From assembly GCA_003554025.1 (NCBI GenBank), contig PWFC01000035.1, forward strand, positions 1-41,885: 41,885 nucleotides of DNA, in the 5' to 3' direction. The notes beneath the pieces were generated by a model that ran no database searches, was not told the DNA's origin, and saw only the letters and a list, made by a program, of their open reading frames with translations. Position 1 is the stretch's first letter. Each line of letters begins with the position of its first letter. Below, in pieces: positions 31,456 through 41,885 of the stretch. The translations under genes and the position numbers were made by a program. This DNA is from Mollicutes bacterium (lineage in GTDB: Bacteria; Bacillota_I; Bacilli_A; Izemoplasmatales; Izemoplasmataceae).

Positions 31456-34400
31456 CTATTCTTGTAATCGGTTGTTTTATTGCTTAACTGTCGGATACTC
31501 CGCTGGCATCGACAGCCATAGCCAAGAAGATTGTCAGTAGCATAAAATACACAAACGCTTGAATCACACCGAAACCGATGTTGAAAATCGGATGCACGAT
31601 AATGGTGGTGGCGAACAACGCACCGACATTGTTCAAAAGATTGAACACAATGGTCGCAATGACGCTCCCGCTCAAGAGGTTCCCGAACAAACGAAGGCCC
31701 ATGGCGAAAGGTGTTGAAATCTCACTGATGATGTTGACGGGAAGCAGCAAGGGCGAAGGTTCCATTAAGTCTTTGAGCCTTTGCCAAGGCTTGCGGACGA
31801 TGAGTCCCGAAATCTGGATGACGAGGAAAGCGATGATGCTAAACGCCACGGCGACGTTGATGTTCGCAAGGGGTGTTTCAAGGCCGAAAAGACTTGCCGT
31901 GTTCGCCGCAATCAAAAAGAGCAAAATCGCAATCAATATCGGCGAGAAACGCCGCCACTGATTGCCATGAAATTGTTCAATCAAACCGTTGAGGGTGTCG
32001 ACAAGAAAGACGAAAAGAAAGAGCGGCCCTTTGATCGGTTTTTCAGGGTCGAGTTTTTCCACCTTTTTTCCTAAAACCGCTAAAACCACCATCAACACAA
32101 TCGTCACCACGATGGAAGCTTTTATGCTCGGACTCATTTGCTGGTAAAAATCAATCATCGTTTTCTCCTCCTTCTTTTTTGCTTAGAAGGAACGTCAACA
32201 ACAACGTCACTTTGAACGAAGTGAATCCGATGAAAGTGAAAATCAGATCCAATCCGTCGCTTAAATAAGCGATGAGAAGTATCAACGCATAAAAGAGATA
32301 ACGGAACACTGCGTTGAAGGTGGCCGTTTTCTTAATCGCTTCGGGATTGTTGGCCGCTGTGCGCATCGATGTTTTGTAGTTGTGGCTCATCAACATCACG
32401 GTGACGGCGGATCCTAAAAAGAAGCTCAGAGTGCTTGTCCAGTCAAAGACAAGAAAAAAGACCAGCGCAAGCGCCATGACATATACCCAAACATATAGGA
32501 AGGTTTTAACGTACATTCTTTCCGTCATCGTGTTCCGCTCCCAAACGCATAACGCGCACTATAAGATTTCGCACCGCCGCCAAAGCGCCGATGACCATGA
32601 AGATTACGACAAAAATCGTGTCTAAATCAAACAACCGGTCTAAACCGAGGCCGATAAAATATCCGATGGCGATGGCGATGATGGCTTCATAGACGAAATT
32701 CGTCGCAATGGCCAACAACCGGAGAATAAACTTTTTGTCGGTCATACAATCCCTCTTTGACAAGGCATAAAAAAACGCTTATTGTTCGATTTTTTCAACC
32801 CGGCGTTTGTGACGGTCTTCGGCGGAAAATTCTGTTTCAAGCCAAACATCGACGATGGCTTTGGCCAAATCTTCGCCGAGGATACGCCCGCCCATGGTCA
32901 AAACGTTGCTGTCGTTGTGAAGACGAGTCGCTTTTGCGCTGAACATATCGTGAACCAAAGCGGCGCGAACGCCTTTTGTCTTATTGGCCTGAATGCTCAT
33001 GCCGATGCCGGTGCCGCAAATCAATATGCCGCGGTCGGCCTGTTTCGATGCGACCGCTTCAGCGACTTTTTTCGCCGAATCGTTGTAATCGCAGCTTTCC
33101 GCATTGTATGTGCCGAAATCCTGCACATCGATGTCTTTATGCTCAAGATGTTTTCGTACTTTTTCTTTGAGTCCGTAGCCTGCATGATCGGCGCCAAGAA
33201 CTACTTTCATACAATTCACATCCTTACATCGTATTTTCTACCTTACTCATTATATCAAACCGTACCCAAAAAACAATAAAAAGACAATTTTTGAAAACCT
33301 TTTTATCGCTTGAGCCTAACGTTGCCTTGGCGTAATGTTACGCCTTGTTTCGTGTCGAACACCGTCGAGGCAACCCCACTAAGGTCGCCGCCAGAAACGA
33401 TGTGGTCGACTCGGTCTTTAAAAGCCAAAGCGTCGCGATATGTAAGAACCGAAGGTTCGCTTGAACGGTTGAGCGAAGTGACGGCCATGGGCCCGAATCG
33501 TTTCAAGATGGCAAGCGCCTTGTTGTGGTCGGGGATGCGCAAACCCACCGTACTTTTGCCGCGGGTCACAAAATCCGGAACTTGTTCGCTTTTTTCCACC
33601 ACAAGCGTCAACGCGCCGGGCCAATGCTTTTTGGCAAGATGTTCAAAATCTTCAAAATTGGCGCTGAGCGATTGAGCGCTTTCTATATCCGGACAAAGCA
33701 CCGCTAAGGGCTTGTCTTGTTCCCGTCCTTTCAATTTGAAAATCCTTTCCACACCATGGCGACTGTTCAACAAACACCCTATGCCATAAACCGTATCGGT
33801 GGGAAAAACAATCACTTCGTCTTGCAAATTCTTTTTCAACAATTCTTCCAGTTCGATTGGCATCACTATTCCTCCAGTTTCCATTGCATTTGGCGTGCGA
33901 GCGTTCTTTTAACCGGAGAGAAGCTTCTTCTGTGCTCGCCAATGACGCCAAGGTTTTCAATCGCCTGCAAATGAGTTTTCGTCGGGTATCCTTTATGACG
34001 TTCAAATCCATAGCCCGGGTGTTTTTGGCCGAGTTCGACCATATAGCGATCCCGGTGGACTTTGGCCAGAATGCTCGCCGCGGCGATGCTGGCGCTTTTT
34101 TGATCGCCTTTGATTAAAGAGCGCGACGGTACGGACAGGGAAAGTTCCATCGCATCGCTAAGCACGAAATCAAAGGCTTCCAGCTTCTTCAGGGCCATCT
34201 CCATCGCTTTCCGACTGGCTTTATAGACGTTCAAAGAATCGACTTCTTTGGCGGAAAGACTCACCACCGCACAATCCGCAACCGCTAGAATCTCGTCGTA
34301 AAGTTCGTTTCGACGTTTCTCGCTCAGCCGTTTCGAATCGTTAAGGCCTTCTATGGGGCAAGGATCCGGCAATACGACCGCGGCGGCGACCAAAGGGCCG

Positions 34401-37400
34401 GCAAGGGGCCCTCTGCCGACTTCGTCGCATCCGGCGATTCGTGTATACCCTTCTTCTTTCAACGCTTCTTCATAAGAGAACATCATAAATCCTCCACACG
34501 GTCTAAGATGACGCTTCCAAAACGCTGGTTGCGAAAATCGTGAAGAAATCGGTCCATCACTTTCTCATAATCGACTTCGCCACCTTTTTTCAAACAACCC
34601 ATACGATGGCCGATTTTATCAAACAAGCCCAACACGTCAAATTCGCCAATCTCCATGTCGTAGCGTTGTTCAAAGGCTTCCCGATAATGTTTTGCAAGCA
34701 GTTTGAATCCATAAATGACCACTTCGTCACGAGGGACCATGTGATCTTTGAGCGCGCCAAGCAGTCCGAGTTTGAGGCCCACGGTTTCATCGTTTAAATT
34801 CGGCCACAACAAGCCCGGAGTGTCGATGAGTTCCAAATTCTCGTGAATCCTTATGACCTGAAGGTCTTTGGTGATGTTCGGGCGGTCGCCGACGTTGGCA
34901 ATCCGTTTGGAAACGAGTTGGTTGATCAACGTGCTTTTGCCCACGTTTGGTATGCCGACGATAAGGGCGCGAATCGGCCGTTTGATGCGTCCCTTGTCCT
35001 TTTCCTTGGCGAACTTGTCCGCAAGGACCCGTTCGGCCAAAGGGACGATGCCCTTGATGTGCCGCTGCGAGTGGGCGTTCATTTTCAAAGAGGGAATGTT
35101 TTGACTCTCGAAATGGGCGACAAAGCGGTCCAATTCCTTCTCTTCGGCCAAATCGGCCTTGTTGAACAAAACGATGCGGGGTTTGCCTTGAAGAAGGTCG
35201 CCAAGTTCTCGATTTTGGGAGGAAATAGGTGCACGTGCGTCAAGCAATTCGAATACGATGTCGGCCCAACGCAATTTCTCTTTCAATTTGCGTTTCGTTT
35301 TGGCCATATGGCCCGGATAGTAACTGAATCTGGCCATTTAATCCACCCTCCCTATGCTTTCTACGGGAGAAAGGCGAACACGGACTCGCCCGTAAAAGTC
35401 CACCGGTTGGAAACTGCCCGTTTTGCGTGAGTCGTCGGAATTCTTGCGATTGTCCCCCATGAGAAAATAGTCGTTCTCTTCTAACGTAAATGTGCAGGGG
35501 TCGTTGTTGCGGCAAGTCGTTTCAACATCGTTTAAGTAGGGCTCGTCAAGTTCGACGCCGTCAATGAAGACCAACCCGTCCTCTATGCTCAATGTCTCGC
35601 CCGGAAGGCCAATGACGCGCTTGATTATGAATTCGTCGATCTCCTCATGATTTTTAGTGCTGACGACCACCAAATCGTAGCGGTCGTAGTCCAAAAAGGC
35701 GTGGCGGAGCACGACGTTGTCGCCGTCTTTAAGGGTGGGTTCCATGCTCTCGCCTTTGATGGAGGCGAAAGAGAAAAAAAACGCGTTCGCAATCATATAG
35801 ACGGAAACGACGAAAATGACAAACTCCACCAAATCAAAACGATTCACCATTTTCTTGATGCCCGAAGGAGGAAAGCGATCCAAAGAAGATTTTATGCGTA
35901 TCATGCGTACGACAAGATAAACGATGTAAAGCGCCGTGAAACCCAGAATGTAATAAACCAAAGCGAAATCGAACACGCCGAAATCGGTACGCTGGAAAAA
36001 ATCCGAAAGCGTATTGTAAAAAGTGTTGAACGCCAAGTTTTTATCGTGCAAAAAAGGCAACGTCAAAATAATCAGAAAGCCGAGGAGCACAACATATATC
36101 TTGCGCCTCAGCTTTGCCAAATATCTACTGTTGAGCCAGCGGCGTTGCCGATTTTCTTTATCGGGAGCGAAAAACTCCTCCAAATTTGTTTCTTCTCGCA
36201 TAAATATCACCTTACAGGTTTTTCAGAATGCTTTCCAGTTCGTCGGCGCTGACCAACACTTCCCGGGCCTTTGAACCTAAGTTCCCGGAAACGATATTGG
36301 CCGCTTCAAGCGATTCGACGATGCTTTGAGCACGGTTGAATCCGATGCTGAAAGTTTTAGAGATTTTGTTGATGGAAGCTTCTTGCCGGTCGACGACGAA
36401 ACGGGCGACGTCGGGAAGGAGTTCGTCTTGTTCGAAAGATTTCGTCGCGTTTCGCACAAGCGCGTCTTCGGTAAAGACGTATTCGGCGGTCGCCTGGTTG
36501 CGGATGAAGTCGGTGACCGTCTCGATATCCTCATCGGAGATGAACGCGCCCTGCAAACGAATTTTGCTTTGGCCGGAGGCCATATAGAGCATATCGCCGT
36601 TTCCAAGCAGCGTCTCCGCACCCGGAGCGTCGATGATGGTTTGCGAATCGACATGGCTTGAAACCGCGAATGCGATGCGAGTGGGAATGTTCGATTTGAT
36701 GGTGCCTTTGACAACGTCCGTCGAAGGTCTTTGCGTGGCAACAATCAAGTGGATGCCGCATGCCCGGGCTTTCTGGGTAATTCGCATGATGGCTTCTTCA
36801 ACGTGCTGCGAGGCAATCATCATAAGGTCGGCCAATTCGTCGACCACGATGACGATATAAGGCATGCTTTCGCTTTCGTCCTCCACTTTTTTGTTGTAGC
36901 CGTCGATGTCGCGGACGCGGAGCTCATTGAATGCGTTGAAACGGCGTTCCATTTCTTCGACCACCCATTTCAACGCGGCTGTGGCCGCTTTTGCGTCGGT
37001 GATGACGGGGGTGATGAGATGGGGAATGTCGTTGTAGGCGGATAGTTCGACCATTTTGGGGTCGATGAGCATCAATTTCAAGTCGCTCGGTTTGTATTTC
37101 AACAAAAGGCTCATGAGAATCGTGTTGATGCAAACACTTTTCCCGCTTCCGGTTTGGCCGGCGATCAATCCGTGCGGCATGGACTTGATGGGGGCGTAAA
37201 TAGGATTTCCGTCGATGTCAAGGCCCAAGGCGACGGTAAGCGGCATAGCCGCGTTTTTGAACATCGAGCGATTGACGACGTTCAAAAAATGCACCGTGGC
37301 GGGTTCTTCGTTTGGAACTTCTATGCCGACAATCTTCTTCCCGGGAATCGGAGCTTCGATTCGAATTTGTTTGGCGCCAAGTTTCATTTTGATGTTGTCG

Positions 37401-40400
37401 GAAATGTTGGTGATTTTGTTCAACTTTACGCCTTTTTCCACCGCAATTTCAAAACGGGTGACGGTGGGGCCTTGGATGTGTTTGTAAACGCGGGCGCCGA
37501 TGTTGAACTCCTCGAACGTCTCGTTTAGGACATTCGTCTGTTTTTCAATGGATTCGGTCAAATCCGGCGGGTCCTCAAGCGACTCATTCAAGAGCTCGAT
37601 GGGAGGAATCTGGTAATTTTCAAAGGTTTTTCTTCCGGTTTTTATCGTTTGCGTGGTGCGGTCTTCGGATTCATCGTAACTCGGGTCTAAGCGGGTGTCC
37701 CTTGTGGGTTCCGATTCTTCATGGGAGGGTTTTTCTTGAACGGGTTCGCTAGAGCTCGGTGTTTCATGAGAAGGCTCGGACTGTGTTTGTTCGCGGGGGG
37801 CTTCTTGTTTGGGTTTTGGCGAAGGTTCTGCGTCGCTTTTTTGAGATTCTCCAAAAAAATCGCTCATGCGCTTTTGGCTGGCGGCGGGGGTTTCCGTAAT
37901 TTCTTCTGTCGATGGTTCGGGCCGTTCTTGAGGTTTGGGGGATTGCTCCGTCTTGGCCTTGTCGTCGTTTTCAATGATATTGGCGCGCATGTTCGCGTGT
38001 TTGCGGGCGGCTTCGCGCTTCTCAGGGTCCATCGCTTCTTCGAGGTTCTTGCCGCGGACCAAATCGAATTCGGGATACGCTGTACCGTATTTTCGAATGC
38101 GCTCTTCCTTGCTTAAACGGGGTTTTGTGCGAAAAGGGTCGAGTTTGTCCATGTTGCGCTTAGGACTCGTTTTGATGGGGATGACGACCTCGTCTTTGAC
38201 ATTCTCGCCAAAAATCGGGGAGACAAACCGGTTTTTCCGGTACTTGTGTTCCTCTTCTTTGGGCTTTTCCAGAATCTCATAAACTTGGAAAGGTTTTTCA
38301 TCCGGCGTCCTTTCGTAAGGCGGGACTAGTTTTTTTCTACGTTTGAAAAACATCGTGTATCCCCTCTCTTTAACGCGTTTTTCAAGAAATTGCGAACATC
38401 CATGAAGGTTTTGTGATTGCCATCGTTGTATGAGGCGATCAAGGTTCCGTCCTTGAAGACGAATAGACTGGGTACGCCACGTACGTCAAACATCTTAGTC
38501 AAATTCGAATGGTTTTTCTTCGTTTCGTAAAAATTGATATGCGGAAACAGAGCTTCCAACGGGGCCACGTAACGATCAAAAGCGTCGCAGGAAGGACATA
38601 TTTCGCTTTTGAACACCAATACGTCAAACCCGGATTTTATGGTTTGCTCAAACTCATGTTTCGTCCGAATCTTCTTCATCGTCAACACCCTCTTCGAGCG
38701 TTCGAAGTTCTTTGTCGACAATGTCGAAATCGATGTCTTTGTCGAACAGTTTTTTCGAATACACTTTGCTGGTTTCCTCACCGACGACGCCAATGACGGT
38801 ATACGCGATGCGGCGCGTCATGAAATCCACGCTGGTTCCGATGACGAGCTTGCGGACCCAATAGGCGGGATTCATCACATTGATGGCGCCTAGGGTCATG
38901 CGGAACGCTTTGTTCAATTTCTTGTTGCGCACCGCCTTGAGCAGTTTTGTATCCTCAATATTTTTCTTGCGCTGATAAAGGTGCACCATGCCGCTGATGC
39001 GGACGTTTCGAGTGTTTTTCAGTACGGGTTGTTCTAGGATGCCATCTATACGGTTGGTGATGTAATTGTTGAGCATAAGCATTTCGTCGACACTTAGTTC
39101 AAGCATCGGATATTTTGATCGCGGATAATAATACGAGGATATTTCGTCAACCAGTTCGTAAGAGAGGTCAAACAGCACTTTCCCGAATCCTTTGTTGGTT
39201 TTTTTGTACATCCGTTTAAAGCTGTTTTGCTTGTCGGTAATCAGGGCTTTGAGCTGTTCTTGGTCTACGGATTCAACCGCTTCTTCGTCGTCTTTAAGAG
39301 AAACCGCTTTGCCGCGGACAATAAAATACACATAGAGCAACGAAAAAATCGTGAACCCGAAAGCCACGCCGAATAGGAAATTTATGATGCCGCCAAAAGA
39401 CAGCTCGGGCATTTGAATCACCTCTTTAACATTATAGCACACAACCCTCTTTCTTGTCGCATGCTATTGTTGTAATCCTTAAGGGGATTAATCGTTTAGG
39501 TGGTGGTGTTGCAACTTCACAGAAGTTTGTGGGTAAAGCATGTATGTAGTATAACATAGCGATGCCACTGTTATGAACAAGACAATGTTCACGCTTGGCG
39601 AAACACTTTGAACAAGAAAAGGGCAATTGTTTGGCGAAACGTTCTTTCTATGGTTTAATGTAAGTGTCGTGCACAGTTTGTAGCGGTTATGAGTCAAAAC
39701 CGTTTCGGGTCTTCTCAATCTTGAGAACAACACCCGGCTTGAATAGGCTTTGTCGCAAAATCGCACTGGCTAAGGAGAGGGTTGCAATGCGAAGGTATCT
39801 TCACACAACCATCAAAATGACGTTTGCGCTTGTGATTACGACCATCATCGCACAAGCTTTGAATATGGAGTATGCCATCACCGCCGGCATTCTCGCCGTA
39901 TTGTTCATACAGCCAACAAGGCAGGATTCCTACATGAATGCCCTCAAGCAAATTGCCGGGGGATTGTTGGCCATCGGCCTCTCAACCGTTTTCTTCGTTG
40001 TTTTAGGGTACCACATATGGGTCTTTTTCTTGTTGGCTTTTTTCTTCATCGCTTCCTCATTCGCTCTCAGAATATCCGTAGGCATCGTCCCTTCTCTTGT
40101 GCTTGTCTCACACTTGTTGATCGAAGGAGCGTTCACTTGGTCCATGCTCGTGAACGCAATTTTGCTGATTGGCGTCTCGGCAATTGTCGCCATGGTCTTA
40201 AACGCGACGTATCCCCTCAACACTTACAAGTATTTGAGCGGCTATATCAACCGTATCGATGAACTTCTCAAACGTGATGTTGTCCTTGCTTCGGAAGCGC
40301 TATCCGCATTAGAACGTAAAGAACAATATCTTAAGCGTCATACCGAAAACCGCGAACAACTTGTACGCGTCTTGCGCGAAGCGGAACTGACCGACAAAGA

Positions 40401-41885
40401 CTTGCTCTTCGATAAAAATCATCGGCACATGGCGTATCTTAGAATGCGACACGCTCAAATGAAGCGTGTCGAGCGACTTTTTGATTTGATGCAAAAACTC
40501 GAGAAACATCATCCCTATGCGGACATCCTCGCCAACTACATCCAAGAGCTGGCGGAAGATATTGGGAAAACCGACAAGGCCACACCACAGCTTGAAAAAC
40601 TTCATGCTTTGAGAGAAAGCTTCCGGAAAAAGCCTTTACCGGAAAATCGAGAAGCGTTTGAAACCAGGGCGATTTTGTTTCAGACGATGTTTGAAATCGA
40701 AAGTTTTTTGCAGGAAAAAATACGCTTCCATCAAAATCACCCCACGCTTCAATAGACAAACAACGCCACAATCGCATCTTATTTTCTTTCATGAAAAGCG
40801 TTCAAACCTTCGGAAAATGCCCATATAAAGGGCCATCAAAGGCAAATGAAAACCACTTCATAAAAGTGGTTTTCTTATTCCGGCTTAAGTTTGCTTAACG
40901 TTTCCATATCTACGGGCTTATCGTAATCAATTTCCTCAAACGCAAAGCCGTTCATCCGATAAAAGTCCCGCAACACCATTTGAGTCCCCTCAAGACCGAA
41001 GAGTTTTTCTTCGGTTATATTTTTCATTAGACGGGAAGTTTCATTTTGAATTGCAAAGTCCATCTCTTTGTGGTCGAGACGGAGGCGACCAACGTCGTCC
41101 ACAATACGTTTATTCCCATAAACCATATCTTTGAACAAACGATATTTATGACCCAGCGCCGTTTCATGAACTCCGTGCCTCATCATGGTATCAAAAAGGC
41201 ATGACACATAAACCGGCATTTGGGGAATAAAGACACTAGCTTTGGTGACTACGGCTTTGGAAGAAGAAATCAGGGCTTCTCCCCCTAAAGAAATTTGCAA
41301 TTTTTCATGCATTTTTTGCGCCTTATCTTCCAAGTCTTCCTTGGCTTTGCCGATTGTGCCGGAACGATAGATATGGGATGTTGACTCTCCTCCGACATAA
41401 GTATACGATATCGTCTTGACGCCTTCGGACAATACCCCTTCGGCTTCAAGAGTGTCCATCCAATCTTGCCAGTCCGACCCTCCCATGACATATACGGTGT
41501 TTTGAATTTCAGCGTCGTCAGCGGGTTCAACGGTGAGGTCTTTAAGTTGTCGTTTGGCAATGTCGATGGTCTTGCCCATCGCCTTATTGCCAATCGGTTT
41601 GATGGATGAGCGTACAAGTTCACCGGTTTTTGGATTGGGCCGCGCCCCCGCGGCGATCGAATACACGACCAAATCAACCTTGCCGAAATTTTCCCTGATG
41701 GAATCGGCCACTTGTTTTTTCATTGTCTGTGAAAACGCATCGCCAACAAAATCTTTGTGGACGTTCCCCGTTTCTTTCGCATGTTTTTGGAAAAAGATGT
41801 TGTTCCACCATCCCGCCGTACCTGTGCGTTTGCCTTTCGGCGGACTCTCATAGGAAACGTTGAGCGTATTGGCAAAGGCTCCATA

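Overview
The window is chromosomal DNA of a low-to-mid-GC Gram-positive-type bacterium (Bacillota). The 5' half of the 16S gene has the wording typical of the Erysipelotrichia / Haloplasma / Acholeplasma-Izemoplasma side of the phylum, but this placement is an inference. TGA works as a normal stop codon throughout (many ATGA start/stop overlaps), so the code is standard and not the Mycoplasma code. Shine-Dalgarno sites are strong, promoters are close to TTGACA-17-TATAAT, and intrinsic terminators are common. Most genes lie on the minus strand. I see no phage, IS element, CRISPR array or tRNA gene.

Layout, left to right. 1-771: 5' part of a 16S rRNA gene (minus) with three tandem promoters, the outermost lying inside the terminator of proS. 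1170-10195 (minus): the classic translation/envelope block rpsB-tsf-pyrH-frr, then uppS-cdsA-dxr-rseP-proS from its own promoter. RpsB carries a charged linker and a C-terminal SAP/Rho-N-like helical domain, and has a strongly folded mRNA leader. UppS has no stop where its family ends and reads on into cdsA. ProS lacks the editing domain. 10358-12730 (minus): a three-gene cobalamin locus (barrel plus DUF4430 lipoprotein, second DUF4430 protein, ECF S-component) behind a cobalamin riboswitch and terminator. 12847-15091 (plus): a phospholipase-D/cardiolipin-synthase-like protein, a small membrane protein and dUTPase.

15179-24318 (minus): an almost complete type II fatty-acid synthesis cluster, acpP | accB-accC-accD-accA-fabH-fabK-fabD-fabG-fabF-fabZ, with two identical 13-bp FabT-like operator palindromes at acpP and accB and a third variant upstream. 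birA, which biotinylates AccB, lies just beyond. A second enoyl reductase of the FabV/Ter type begins beyond the right edge (40875-41885). 25364-25801: Dps. 25889-33210 (minus): rpiB followed by the complete F-type ATP synthase operon (atpZ, atpI, atpB-E-F-H-A-G-D-C); its c subunit carries the residues of sodium-binding rings. 33303-39412 (minus): an unknown membrane-anchored protein, a thioredoxin-like protein, a soluble FtsK/SftA-type translocase, signal peptidase I, RbgA, RNase HII and TsaC, tightly packed as one operon. 39787-40755 (plus): an aromatic-acid-exporter family protein with a folded 5' leader.

Most genes are core housekeeping. The points most worth a second look are the transcobalamin-like cobalamin uptake locus, the S2-SAP fusion with its leader, the Na+-type c subunit, the FabT-like operators, the editing-less ProS and the uppS/cdsA frame problem.
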